Assembly (NCBI RefSeq): GCF_048544455.1
Contig: NC_133534.1
Location: 35,588,217-35,652,216 of the forward strand
Direction: 5' to 3'
Source: Silene latifolia
Taxonomy: Eukaryota; Streptophyta; Magnoliopsida; Caryophyllales; Caryophyllaceae
Length of the DNA stretch: 64,000 bases
Made by a program: the position numbers and the translations under genes. Positions 21,806 to 32,589 of the stretch are shown here, one piece after another. Each line of letters begins with the position of its first letter. The first letter of the stretch is position 1. The notes under the pieces were generated by a model, which saw nothing but the letters and a program-made list of their open reading frames with translations, was not told where the DNA came from and made no database searches.

Positions 21806-21813
21806 CGTAATCC

Positions 21814-22549
21814 ATGCTATTACATAACAATTGTAAATGAAATTAGCTCAAATAGTTGACCAACATACCAAAAGTTTTGGAAGTGCCCCTCGGCCCTCGA
21901 AGTATATCGTTTTACACGTGAGTTGATAAATTTTCTTAACTTTTGCCCTTAACAAAATTTCTTTGAGGATGATGGAGGGTGAAAATGACGCCTAAAAAGA
22001 TTTGTTTTGGGACAACTACTTTCACAAAGTTGGGTATTGAAAGTTTTTTCAATGTTACTGTTATAATTCTATGTCGTGTAAAGTTATAATTGAGTACTGT
22101 CATTAGTTTCATATTATTGAAAAAAAAGGTTGGGATTTTCTACCTGATATCCTTTTGTTTTTACGATTTCTACGTAGTACCTTTAAATTTTGTAAATTGT
22201 TCATAAAATACCCTAATTAATAAAATTTGAGTTTTCTAACAGTTAAATTTAGTAAAGGAAATATATTTAAGATTGAGTAAACAAAATTTGTGATAATAAT
22301 TTGACAGATTTTTGGCAAAAACTCAATAAAAAGTGCATAAACGGAACAAGGACATTTAAAAAGGGTAAATTAGAGTATTTTGGATATTTTCAAAAAGTTT
22401 TCGTTAAGTTTAGGGATATCAATGATGTTCATAACGGTAAGATAAGTTAATATTATTTATAATCAGAACCTACTTTTTCTTTTTTGACAAAATAAACCAA
22501 GCAGATGAGGGGTACCACGTAGAATTTTATAAAAGTGGTCGGGTACCCG
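21814..22549. other. AT-rich spacer, nothing recognised
   Basis: No gene or element end was recognised. It may belong to the same dispersed family as 22550-22790, but no border is visible. Confidence 0.5.
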
Positions 22550-22790
22550 GTAGAAAATAACCGATTAAACTTTGAGTGACCATATCTCTTGATCATGAGT
22601 TCCCAACTCTGCAAACTTCTTTTTTTCAAATCGTAGTTGTCGGAAAGATGATTGACTTGAAAAAAATCGTCACTTTCTGAACTCGTAAACACGAGTTATG
22701 CTCTCTTAAAGTCTTCCCGTTTAAAAAATTGGGTATTCCGTGTAAAGCGTCAAATCTCTGGTATACCGCGTGAATTTTACGTTTTGAAAT
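22550..22790. repeat. Dispersed repeat, second copy (see 4991-5290)
   Basis: It shares ACTTTGAGTGACCATAT, CAAATCGTAGTTGTC, GAAAAAAATCGTCAC, GAGTTATG and the ending GTATTCCGTGTAAAG-like text with the copy at 4991-5290. Confidence 0.65.
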
Positions 22791-23937
22791 GTTAAAAAAT
22801 GTTTTGGGAGACCATGTAGCTTAGTAGCTAGCGTCTATTCTTTTTGTTCAAATAAACGCACTTATGTCGCGGGTGAAAAATAAAACCCCAATTTTATAGT
22901 TAAGAGTAAGAGAACTATTATCAATTGTGCTAACTCTTGTTCTCGCTTAGTAGCTAGCATCTGCCGAGGCTATTAGCTAGAGAAATAGAATGATTCCAGG
23001 ACTCACGTCGCTAATGATACGTCACACATTTGGAACCCTATTTTCATAAATCCACTTGGTTTAGTAAAATACATTACCGTGGCATTAGTTAGAGAGATGT
23101 AGATATTAATACAGTGCATCCATCATCCATTTATTTCTTATGATCATGACTATTTAAATTGGCATCTCAACAGAATAAACTCCATCTATTAGATTTACTT
23201 TGTATAATTAATCTTTCGAAGTATCTTAAGCGAATAAACCTTATCGATTATATTCATATCGTCTTAAGCCTCTGTCATGGTCAATTATTTACATTTTCCT
23301 TATTTAAGTGTATCAGTCATTTATTTGTGTTTTTGTTTTAAATTAAGGCAATTTGTTTTTTTTTTCCCCTCATGTGCAAGTTGATTTTTCTCCTTTATTA
23401 TGAGTATTTTGGAAAGCATACCATTTCTTCATTATTAGGTCTTTATGCCAAAAATAAATGTAAAGAACCAATACGAGCAATAGAATTATCCGTTCCTTTG
23501 TAAAAATATTACTCCTACTAACTAGTGGCCATACTCAACGGAAAGGGGTGAAACACAACAATCATCAAACCAATGCTTAGACGACTGGTAAATGACCTCA
23601 AGCATTCAATCTAACCTGGCCATCATACTGACCTGAAGGTCGTCACTAACTTTGATACGACTTTGATTTGCAAACTGACCCGAAGGTCGTTACAACCGCT
23701 GATACGATTTCGATCGCCTCATCACTAATTCAGGATGGATCATCATATGATTAAGCAACTGCCAACTCTAGACATTATATTGTAAGGATTATATGATAAA
23801 TTGACACAAACGTATTATACCGAACTCTACATGAACCAACGATATTGTAATTGTATCTTACTGTCAGAGTATCGTTTTACATAAGATTGTATCTAACTAT
23901 CTGAGATAACATATTTTCAAAGGGTCATTAAATATTG
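22791..23937. other. Spacer, nothing recognised
   Basis: It contains repeats of TTAGTAGCTAGC(G/A)TCT (about 22822 and 22951) and of GACCTGAAGGTCG-like text (about 23630 and 23679). No gene, RNA or element end was recognised. Confidence 0.5.
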
Positions 23938-24100
23938 GGCGGAGGCCGCGCGAACGCATGCCTCCACTAGAACAAATTATGATGTAGACTCTCCCATATT
24001 GGGGAGATCTTAGACATGTGCCTCTCCGTAGTGCAATGGAGATCACAAACCTAGGCTATGAGCCTTCTTGATCGCCCATTAACCCCATCCAGGTAAGTAG
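23938..24100 (-). ncRNA. U1: U1 snRNA gene, copy 1
   Basis: Read on the minus strand, the 163-nt RNA begins CTACTTACCTGGATGGGG, which keeps the 5' splice-site pairing segment ACTTACCTG. It continues with the stem-loop I segment GATCAAGAAGG (U1-70K site), the U1A-type loop CTCCATTGCACTACGGAG, the Sm-like site ATAATTTGTT and the 3' hairpin GCCTCCGCCC region with GTTCGCGCGG. Length and order match plant U1. Compared with the plant consensus I remember, many changes are C-to-T or G-to-A, which suggests cytosine deamination in a methylated setting. The first base is C rather than A. The RNA would act in 5' splice-site recognition; whether this copy is expressed cannot be told from sequence. Confidence 0.9.
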
Positions 24101-24123
24101 TTTGTTAGTTGTTCGTGGCTCAT

Positions 24124-24174
24124 TATTTATACCTACCTCTGCTTTATACATTGTTTATTTTGTTGATGTGGGAT
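24124..24174 (-). promoter_or_regulatory. snRNA promoter of U1 copy 1 (USE + TATA)
   Basis: On the minus strand a USE-like AATCCCACATCAA (24174-24162) is followed 33 bp later by TATAAATA (24131-24124). The RNA starts 31 bp after the TATA start. The plant USE is RTCCCACATCG, and the roughly four-turn spacing is the known mark of Pol II snRNA genes (about three turns for Pol III). Confidence 0.88.
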
Positions 24175-24407
24175 TCTGTCCTAACTCGTGTATTAGTAAT
24201 GAACGTTGGTAAGGAATGATACAAACATGCTTTGCTCTATGCCTCTGATGCTAGAAAAACCTATTGAAACCCTGAATAAATTCAAAGCGCAAATTAACTC
24301 GGAAGATATGAACCCATTGTTTGAGGTATGAAATTATCAAAACTTGCAAGGCTGCTTGAGATTTGACACCCTTCTGGGGTGGCTTTTTTGTAATATTTTC
24401 GATGTAT

Positions 24408-24496
24408 TCTCTTCGTTCCGTTCATTTATTCATTTTATATTATTAGGAAAAATATTTAATAAAAGATAAGCAAATGATTAATTAGGACGAAAGTAA
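24408..24496. mobile_element. Small Stowaway-like MITE upstream of U1 copy 1
   Basis: The left arm CTTCGTTCCGTTCATTTATT is the imperfect inverse of the right arm AAGCAAATGATTAATTAGGA. A related copy stands at the same place upstream of U1 copy 2 (30598-30679), so it entered before the units were duplicated. Confidence 0.6.
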
Positions 24497-24854
24497 TATA
24501 GGTTAACATTACATTGGCTAATATATTACAATTTGTCTTGTAACTTGTTTGCTAAGAACTTAAGGAGGGATTAGTCTACAAAATTGATAGTCTTTTTTTC
24601 CCTGAAATCTTATTATGATTTAGGTTTGATATTTGTATCTTGTGATATGGGATACTCAATTTCACATAAAATTTCGAGTAACAATGTGATTTCACTATTT
24701 AACGAGCTCAAGGGGCTTAATCACTCCACGAAATAGGAAAAGTTTAATTCGAATGAAAATAGATGATTTTCCACGAAATACGCAAAACCTACGCATCATT
24801 GAAATATGTGTTTTTTGATGCACTGAAATTATAACTGAAATGTTGGATCTCCCT

Positions 24855-24968
24855 ACAAAGGGTAACCCTCCAAAAATAAACGTATGCTACTTATGAGCAG
24901 TGAGCACACGGTATTCTTTAGTAAAAGGCAAAAGAATAGTTCGCTTTGTGCTCACTGCGTAGCTGCGT
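24855..24968 (-). ncRNA. U5: U5 snRNA gene, copy 1
   Basis: On the minus strand: CGCAGTGAGCACAAAGCGAA, then CTATTCTTTTGCC, then TTTTACTAAAGAATACCGTG, and GTGCTCACTGC closing the stem. GCCUUUUACU is the invariant U5 loop that touches exon ends in both splicing steps. The Sm-like site TTATTTTTGGAG and a short 3' hairpin follow. The stem arms GTGAGCACA and GTGTGCTCAC pair well. One base in the loop approach is T where copy 2 and the remembered consensus have C (TTTCGCC). The 5' and 3' ends are estimates from the promoter spacing and the last hairpin. Its promoter is whole, so it could be expressed. Confidence 0.88.
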
Positions 24969-24992
24969 GAAGAATACATGGTTACATGGCAC

Positions 24993-25047
24993 TTTTTTTA
25001 TACTGGGTTTCTAGCTTGTGTCTTATGTATTCTCTAATGTGGGACTC
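24993..25047 (-). promoter_or_regulatory. snRNA promoter of U5 copy 1 (USE + TATA)
   Basis: The USE-like box GTCCCACATTAG (minus strand, 25047-25036) and TATAAAAAAA (from 25002) are separated by about 33-34 bp, the same spacing as in the U1 copies. The Copia element at 25050-29515 is inserted only a few bases upstream of the USE, with target duplication CTCGT directly at the box. Confidence 0.85.
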
Positions 25048-25049
25048 GT

Positions 25050-26171
25050 TGTTGTAGCGGAGGTGTCCCGTTATCCAAATAGTTAATTGATAAGGCGATA
25101 AGAACAATAAATAACGATTGTAAATAAAGTTGACACAAAGATTTACGTGGTTCATCAGTAAAATAACTGGCTACGTCCACCCTGCGAGGAGATCAAATTT
25201 CACTATAGTGGAGAAAATAGTACAGCAGTAGACCGGTACACACGCACTCAATATGAGCCAAAAATATACCCTATTCTACCAACAAATTTAGTAGTCTCAA
25301 AGGAACAAAAGAGACTACCCTAATAAGACGAAGGATAAATAATCTTGAGGCCTAATAAGATCTGAACAAACTCCTCCGATCTTCAAAAACAGACGAACAC
25401 CAATAATAGAGCACGCAACAAACTGAGTTTTCTTCTTCAGAAGGAACCTCACAAATCGACCCTCTTGATTGTGCTCTCAAATCTCTCTCTTAATTAACCT
25501 AGAATAAAACTTGGACCTATATTTATTCCACCCAAAATAAAATATCTAGACTAATAAGAAATAAACCAATAAGAAATTATTAAGTAATTTCCTAATCCAA
25601 GACAACTAACAAAACCCACGAAAACAAAGTATCTTCAGTCCGTTTTTCTTAAGACCATTGCTTTTGGTCTGAAATAAGACGGGTAACATGTCATCATTTT
25701 ACAATAAAATGTTGTTATTTTTTGATAACATGTTACCATTATTGTTCACATCATTTTCAGGGTAAAAAATGACACCTCTAGTCATAACATTTTGTGAATT
25801 CATTGGTTACATTTTCTTAAAAAATGGCAACATTTTATCCGTCTGACAAATAAGACCAAAAGTGTCGGTCTGAAACAAGAATTTGTGAAGTATCTTACGT
25901 TAAAAGTCAAACGCAAAATACACTGCAACAAACAATGCCTATTAAAAAATAGCAAGAGATCCCACCACTTGCTCTTCTAAACAAAAAGGCATAGTAATCA
26001 CTCCCGTGGAAACAAACATGCACACATGTACCTAAATTAGTGCCTGTCAACAGGAATATGTGCGATCCGCATGAGTTACGGCAATCCCCTTTGTCTTTGC
26101 TTCTAATTAATTTGTTACTTGTCTTAGCTTAATCCGTCTTCGACACAAATTCAAGGCACAAATTCCTAATA
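25050..26171 (-). repeat. LTR of the Copia element (3' LTR in its own orientation)
   Basis: The right border CACAAATTCCTAATA adjoins the purine-rich tract. It contains a MITE at 25636-25887 that its partner lacks. Confidence 0.9.
25636..25887. mobile_element. Mutator-like MITE in the Copia LTR
   Basis: AAGTATCTT flanks the insert (25627-25635, 25888-25896), a 9-bp duplication. The partner LTR shows the empty site. The ends are imperfect inverse repeats that share CTTTTGGTCT and GACGG-TAA. It is 252 bp and has no ORF. Confidence 0.85.
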
Positions 26172-27041
26172 AATCTCCACCTTGACTTGAATTATCCAAA
26201 CAATGAACCAAATCCAATCAGTTTCAATGGAGTCGATCTTCAAGTCACTATCTGTCCCGATAGTCTCCACTTTGACTTGAACACAACTCACAAAGAGGAC
26301 AAACGAACTAAGTGTGCAACAAATGTGACCAATATACGAAATACTCAATGTAACAAGCTGAAACTACCAATTGTACTAAGTACCCAACATATCTTCATAC
26401 CAACATGAAGGCCAAATGTAGCAAACTCCAAATAGGGCAAAAGCTACCAAACGCCAACACAAATGTATGAGATATCAAATGTCACTATGATGGAACGGTG
26501 TACCAAATCAACACACACAAGACTTCAAAACAAAATCTACTCCAAAGTAGCATGGCCAAATGTACCGTCGTACCAAACTGTCCCAAAAAGAACACAAACG
26601 CCATGAACAAAACAAATGTCTCACTTAAGTATACTAGGTGTCATGACCACCAGAAATATTCCTACACCAAGGCAACAAAACTCAAGTCGAAACCAAACAA
26701 AACAAACATTCTAAGTGAGCACAAATTACCTCTATCAAAGATACAAATTGTTAGACTAGATTGTCCAACCCAAAAGCTCCAAAGAATAAACTCCTGTCGA
26801 AGTTTCAAATGACTCCTTACGAGGTCCCAAACGGCTCTCTTTCAAGGGCCATAACAGCTCCATCTGGAGCCCTAAACCGCCCCACCTCTTGGGGCGCAGA
26901 CCGCCTCATTAAGGCGAAGAGACAAAAGTAGATAGCTTGTCTTGAGAACCATGTAGCTTGACCTGTACCGGAATAGACTCCACCTTACTGTCAACACTAC
27001 CATTCTCACTAAAGCTATCCAAACCCGAATTATCCAAAATA

Positions 27042-27428
27042 TCACCAAGTGACCCAAGTGACCCAAACTGGATGTGCTAGCTTCAAAGTATCGTTCACAT
27101 ATCCAAGTTGCATATGCCCCAACTTAGACTCAAGAGAGACATAAGAACGATTACCTGATGCTCCAACAGTCAGCACAGTACCTTGAAGGACATAAACAGT
27201 TCCTTCCTTAACACCCCTCCAAGTAATAGAAGAACCCTTACCAACGCATAACGATCCACAATCACCTTGAAAACTGTAGCCCTGATCAACTAACATCCCA
27301 AGTGATACAAGATTTCTCTTCAAACGTGGAACATGCCTAACACCTTCTAGGAAGACAACAACACCATCATATGTCCTAACCCGAATAGTCCCAACTCCAA
27401 GCACCTCACAGATAGACCCGTCACCCAT
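27042..27428 (-). pseudogene. Copia fossil: gag-pre-integrase-type region
   Basis: The minus-strand frame contains EGVRHVPRLKRNLVSLGMLV and, before it, a VLGVGTIRV stretch, both typical of the segment between protease and integrase in Copia polyproteins. It is part of the broken element at 25050-29515. Confidence 0.85.
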
Positions 27429-27668
27429 GGCAACATTAACCCCATGTGAAGCTTCATAAGAAGTAAATCATTCCCTAAAAGGACACATATGATAAACGCA
27501 TCCCGTATCCAAAATCCAACTATCCGAAGAACGTGGAACAACATCAACAACGAGAGCATAATCATCCTCAAAATCATATTTGGCAACCTTTTGTGCAACA
27601 GCAGAAACACCAGCTTCCTTCAACTTAGGACACTGATTTTTCCAATGACTGGGTTCCTTGCAGTAATT

Positions 27669-28355
27669 TTAGACATTCTTACGAGGACCGTTAGACTTGG
27701 CTTTACCCTTGCTAGAACCCTCCGAATTAACAACAAGCCCCACAGGACTACTGTCTACAACACCACCCGACGGTACTCCGCGCAAATCCCTAGTGTGAAG
27801 CGCTGACCTTACCTCCTCTAAGGTCAAAGAATCTTTACCACCAACAAAAGACTTCACAAAGGTCTCAAACGAATTTGGCAAAGAAACTAACAAAATTAAG
27901 GCGGCATCCTCATCATCTACCTTAACATCTAAATTACGAAGGTCAAGTAAAATAGAGTTAAGACGGTCTAGATGGTCCTTGGGAGACGTACCTTCTTGCA
28001 TACGAAGACTAAACAAACGCTGCTTAAGAAGCAGCGTGTTGGTTAGAGTCTTTGTCATATACAAAGATTCTAACTTCAACCACAAACCTATAGCAGTTTC
28101 CTCATCGGCAACCTCAACCATAATATGATCAGATAAACATAACAGAATTAAAGAATGAGCCTTCTCCTCCAAGACTACCTTTGCATCTGTCTTTGCTGCC
28201 TTTGCTGCATCAGACGAATTACCTGCTGAATTTGCCTTTGAGATAACAGACCAGACGCCTTGTTGTCTAAGCAAAGCTCTCATCTTTAACTGCCACAGTC
28301 CAAAACTATTTCTCCCAGTGAACTTTTCAACATTCAAAACATTCGTTCCCGACAT
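27669..28355 (-). pseudogene. Copia fossil: gag region
   Basis: A 228-codon frame has the Copia gag (UBN2 / retrotran_gag_2 type) marks: LNVEKFTGRNSFGLWQLKMR near the start, LWLKLESLYMTKTLTN in the middle, and ILLVSLPNSFETFV further on. It would form the capsid-like protein of the element. It belongs to the broken Copia element around it. Confidence 0.9.
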
Positions 28356-28451
28356 CTTTTCACCTGAAAATCAAGAAACTCAAATAACGCCTAAAAGGCA
28401 ACTAACGCGAAAGCGGATCCCAAATCAGAACCAATTAGCTCTGGTGTCAAT

Positions 28452-29515
28452 TGTTGTAGCGGAGGCGTCCCGTTACCCAAATAGTTAATTGATAAGACGA
28501 TAAGAACAATAAAATACCGAATGTAAATAAAGTTGACACAAAGATTTACGTGGTTCACCAATAAAATAACTGGCTACGTCCACCCTACGAGGAGATCAAC
28601 TTTCACTATAGTGGAGAAAATAGTACAACAATAGACCAGTACACACGTGCTCAATATGAGCCAAAAGTATACCGTATTCTACCAACAAATATAGTAGTCT
28701 CAAAGGAATAAAAGAGACTACCCCAATAAGACGAAGGACAAATAATCTTGAGGTCTAACAAGATCTGAACAAACTCCTCCGATCTTCAAAGACAGACGAA
28801 CACAAATAATAGAGCCCGGAACAAACTGAGTTTTCTTCTTCAGAAAGAACCTCACAAATCGACTCTCTTGATTGTGCTCTCAAATCTCTCTCTTAATTGA
28901 CCTAGAATAAAACTTGGATCTTTATATAATTATTCCACCCAAAATAAAATATCTAGACTAATAAGAAATAAACCAATAGGAAATTATTAAGTAATTTCCT
29001 AATCCGAGACAACTAACAAAACCCACGAAAACAAAGTATCTTACGTTAAAAGTCAAACGCAAGATACAGTGCAACAAACAATGCCTATTAAAAAACAAAG
29101 CGTCTTGCTTGTAACGGACACTATCCGTCACAACTCACAAGCTTACGACGAATAATTGCCCTCTCACAATAAGGCGAGTGGGAGGGCAAGTGGGGAGAAA
29201 ATGGAACATTATATGAATAGTGTCACTTGCATATTGTGAGAGAGACATTATCCGTCTTCAACTTATGACAGATAGTGTCAGTCTTCAATAAGAATTTGTG
29301 ATTAAATTGTAGCAAGAGGTCCCACCACTTGCTCTTCTAAACAAAAAGGCATAGTAATCAGTTAATCACTCCCGTGGAAACAAACACGCACACATGTACG
29401 TAAATTAGTGTCTGCTGTGCGATCCGCATGAGTCACAGCAATCCCCTTTGTCTTTGCTTCTAACTAATTTGTTACTTGTCTTAGCTTAATCCGTCTTCGA
29501 CACAAATTCCTAACA
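28452..29515 (-). repeat. LTR of the Copia element (5' LTR in its own orientation)
   Basis: It ends in CACAAATTCCTAACA against the CTCGT duplication and holds its own MITE insertion at about 29095-29309. Confidence 0.9.
29095..29309. mobile_element. MITE in the second Copia LTR
   Basis: It is absent from the other LTR, so the empty site is visible. It carries inverse ends with ACGGACACTATCCGTC on the left and GACAGATAGTGTC-type text on the right. ATTAAA-type text on both sides may be the target duplication. The ends resemble the Mutator-like MITE at 25636. Confidence 0.7.
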
Positions 29516-29520
29516 CTCGT

Positions 29521-30165
29521 TTTGCTAGATCTGAAGACCAACTTAAAACCACAACTCCACTCACTAACGCATTGATTTTTCAACAACCAGTATTTATATT
29601 TCACTTCTAAACTTAAAATTCAATAATTTAACCGTAAATAGTATTTATATTTTACTTCTAAACTTAACATTCAATAAATCAATAATTCAATAATTCGATA
29701 ATTAGGACATAATTGCTAATTTAAAAATATGAGTAAGAAAATTATACATTGATTCAGTTTTCCTTGACAACAAAGGTGCGATACGATGTGTATTGATTTT
29801 CATACAATAATACTCGTACATTCCTGTCACTGATTGACAATAATCATAGAACAAGAAAATAGCTTGACATTAGACACGATATTTTTTTATGAGCTATGAC
29901 ACATTTCCGTTTGTATACGTTTGCCTTAATATTGACATATGTTGAAGCAAATTTTGTCATAATTGGAGCGAAAATCGGAGGCGATCTCAAACACATGAAA
30001 CTGACTATAATACCCAAAAACGGTTGAATCAGCACTGATAATGGCTGACTGACTAAAGACCGAACACAAAGACCCAATTAATAATTACTCCGTAATTAAT
30101 AATTATAATTAAAAACTATTATAAGTTTAAATAATACAAAATGAAACAATTTATACTCAATGTTG
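29521..30165. other. U5-U1 spacer block, duplicated elsewhere in the window
   Basis: The start (TTTTGCTAGA, AACTTAAAACCACAACTCCA) matches the sequence upstream of U5 copy 2 at 37050-37160. The later part (ACAACAAAGGTG, TTTTCATACAAT, ATGGCTGACTGACTAAAG) matches 43535-43680, which lies before U1 copy 4. These matches tie the snRNA units together as duplicates. Confidence 0.8.
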
Positions 30166-30328
30166 TAGAGAGGCCGCGCGAACGCAGGCCTCCACTAGAA
30201 CAAATTATGATGTAGACTCTCCCAAATTGAGGAGATCTTAGACATGTGCCTCTCCGTAGTGCAATGGAGGTCACAAACCTAGGCTATGAGCCTTCTTGAT
30301 TGCAAATTAACCCCATCCAGGTAAGTAG
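30166..30328 (-). ncRNA. U1: U1 snRNA gene, copy 2
   Basis: This is 163 nt like copy 1, with the start CTACTTACCTGGATGGGG, the U1A-type loop CTCCATTGCACTACGGAG, the Sm-like ATAATTTGTT and GTTCGCGCGG near the 3' end. The stem-loop I stem is changed (TTTGCAATCAAGAAGG where copy 1 has GGGCGATCAAGAAGG), so the U1-70K arm may be weakened. No U5 copy follows it before U1 copy 3, unlike the pattern at copy 1. It may be a decayed or variant gene. Confidence 0.88.
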
Positions 30329-30351
30329 TTTGTTCAATGTTAGTGGCTCGT

Positions 30352-30402
30352 TATTTATACCTACCTCCACTTTATACAAGTTTATTTTATCGATGTGGGA
30401 TT
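30352..30402 (-). promoter_or_regulatory. snRNA promoter of U1 copy 2
   Basis: On the minus strand a USE AATCCCACATCG (30402-30391) matches the plant consensus well. TATAAATA starts 32 bp later (30359) and the RNA start is 31 bp further on. Confidence 0.9.
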
Positions 30403-30597
30403 ATGCCCTAACTCGTGTCCTACGAACAATACCAGCATGCTTTGCTCTATTATGCACTATTATTGCTGGAAAAACCTACTGAAATCATTCATTCATTCAA
30501 AGTGCAGTTAATTTGGAAGATATGAAATCATTTTTTGAGGTTTCTTGACGTTTGACACCTTTCTCGAGTGTTTTTTTTCCTCAATGTCGGTGAACTT

Positions 30598-30679
30598 CCA
30601 TTGTCCCGTTTATTTATTTATCTCTTATATTATCTGTAACAAATATTTAAATCAAAAGTAAATAAATAATTAGGAGGGA
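30598..30679. mobile_element. Small Stowaway-like MITE upstream of U1 copy 2
   Basis: The left arm GTCCCGTTTATTTATTTATC is the inverse of the right arm GTAAATAAATAATTAGGAGG. It occupies the position of the MITE upstream of U1 copy 1. Confidence 0.6.
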
Positions 30680-31274
30680 TATAGGTTATCGTTACATTTG
30701 GCAAATATTAAGTTTATAACAACTGCCTTTGTAACCGCTAGCGCTATATATTTTTGTCTACCGGAAAGAAAATGAAAGCAGAATTTAAAATTCTCAATAG
30801 ACTTTAACAGGAGCAGATGTTATATCATAATAATCTCGTACTAAACCCTAATATTCCTAATATCAACAACTATAACTACATACAAACATACGATGCATTT
30901 ACCTTAATAGTGTCATGGTCTGAAACTTTTTTTTTTCTGTATTGGAGCGAAAAGTTGATCCCAACCAAAACCCCTTAAATTGACTTAAGATGTGAAAAAT
31001 ATTTTTCTTTGTATTGGAGCGGAAAGTTGATCAAATCAAAAACCCTTAAATTGACTTAAAATAGTTGTGAAAGGTCTTAAATCTTAAACTAAACACATAA
31101 TTCACAGAAACCATAGAACCAATGATTATTAATGTAATGTTATTGTTCTTCATACGTTATAAAGGCCGAGAGGACATTTTCCATATGGTTAAGGGACGCA
31201 ATAAGAACAGAATTAACTATTTTCCTGTGAGGATTATTGACAGAATTAGCAGAAATCAAAGTTCACTTAAATTG
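30680..31274. other. Spacer between U1 copies 2 and 3
   Basis: It contains a direct duplication: GTATTGGAGCGAAAAGTTGA and GTATTGGAGCGGAAAGTTGA (about 30941 and 31012), each followed by AACCCTTAAATTGACTTAA-like text. No gene was recognised. No U5-like sequence is left here. Confidence 0.6.
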
Positions 31275-31437
31275 GGTAGAGGCCGCGCGAACGTAGGCCT
31301 TCACTAGAACAAATTATGATGTAGACTCTCCCATATTGAGGAGATCTTAGACATGTGCCTGTCCTTAGTGCAATGGAGATCACAAGCCTAGGCTATGAGT
31401 CTTCTTGATCACCCATTAACCCCATCCAGGTAAGTAG
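31275..31437 (-). ncRNA. U1: U1 snRNA gene, copy 3
   Basis: 163 nt, starting CTACTTACCTGGATGGGG, with GGTGATCAAGAAG for stem-loop I, an altered stem-loop II stem (CTCCATTGCACTAAGGACAG) but an intact ATTGCAC loop, the Sm-like ATAATTTGTT and the 3' GTTCGCGCGG. The USE-TATA promoter is whole. Expression is unknown. Confidence 0.88.
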
Positions 31438-31460
31438 TTTGCTAGAGGTTCATAGCGATT

Positions 31461-31513
31461 TATTTATACCTACGTACCTATGCTTTATGCAAGTTTTTTC
31501 TCGATGTGGGATT
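31461..31513 (-). promoter_or_regulatory. snRNA promoter of U1 copy 3
   Basis: On the minus strand a USE AATCCCACATCG (to 31502) is followed by TATAAATA from 31468, about 33 bp later, and by the RNA start 31 bp after that. Confidence 0.9.
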
Positions 31514-31958
31514 TTGCCTTAACTCGTGTATTAGGAATGTATGTTGCTTAAGGAATGATACCAACATGCTTTCCTCTATGCCTCTATTGCTTGAATAACC
31601 TACTGAAACCATGAATAAATTTCAAGTGCAAATAAATTCTGAAGATATGAAATCATTGTTTGAGGTATGAAATTATCAAAACTCTTCCGTTAACGATTAT
31701 CATTATTTCACAATATTTATTTACTTGTAGAGTAGTAGAGGTGTGAATATGTGACTCCTGATAACGTAAATATTTCGTGGGAGTTACGACTATAAAAATA
31801 AGTATCGATATGACCTTAGGGCAATATATGGGTGGACAAAAATAAGTTAACATTGATGTTTTAGACACGAGCGAACTCAAATCAAGCCCGACAATTTTTT
31901 ATTGGAACTATTTAGAAAATCTATAATGGAAAAGAAGTTGCAAAAGTTATGTTTATCT
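31514..31958. other. Upstream flank of U1 copy 3
   Basis: The first part (TTAGGAATG, ACCAACATGCTTT, TGAAACCATGAATAAAT) repeats the upstream flanks of U1 copies 1, 2 and 4. No gene was recognised. Confidence 0.7.
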
Positions 31959-32589
31959 AGGTACTGTTTGGCCAAGTTTATGTGAAAGAGTTTTTACTTT
32001 TTGGAATGAGTTTTTTCATAAACTACTTTTTGAAAAAATTGTACTTTTGTTTGGCCTAACTTTTGAAAAAATAGTTTATTGACAAATTGATGTGTTTGGC
32101 CTACTCCCAATTTTCCAGCTTCTTAGTTTTTTTTTTTTTTTTGTTTCATTTTACCTAACATTATTAATAATATCATCTTTTGAATAAGAAAACTTACGTT
32201 AAAAGAATCACGATTTTGGTAGAGTTGCATACTTGATGGAAATTGTTGATGCATACTTGATATTCGGGTATGAAACATAAAAAATCCGTTTTCTCAAGAA
32301 TACAAGTTACATACAAAACATGCACACATTAGACATACAAACATGCACACCTTTTATCATCTTTTGATTTGTGTGGTTTACAGCATACAAACATGCACAC
32401 ATGAGATCATCATCATCATCCCCTTACTCCATACATATTATAAAAGCATCATTCACTTAGAACATGTAAAAATAGACTTTTGTCCCATAAACCTTTATAA
32501 TTCATTTTAGAGTTCAGTAATGTTAACACCCATGTTGTCAGACAAGCAAAACTGTAATGACTTAGTTTTGTCCCATAAACCTTTGTTTT

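Larger units (their letters stand above)
25050..29515 (-). mobile_element. Copia LTR element on the minus strand (fossil)
   Basis: Two LTRs (25050-26171 and 28452-29515) begin TGTTGTAGCGGAGG in plus-strand reading. They are flanked by CTCGT on both sides (25045-25049, 29516-29520). A purine-rich tract beside 26172 (minus strand AAGGTGGAGAT) and a primer-site-like stretch beside 28451 (minus strand ATTGACACCAGAGC) give the minus orientation. The recognised parts are gag and a gag-pre-integrase region. At 4.5 kb the element is incomplete and broken. The LTRs are similar apart from one MITE inserted in each, so it is moderately young. It sits against the USE of U5 copy 1. Confidence 0.92.
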
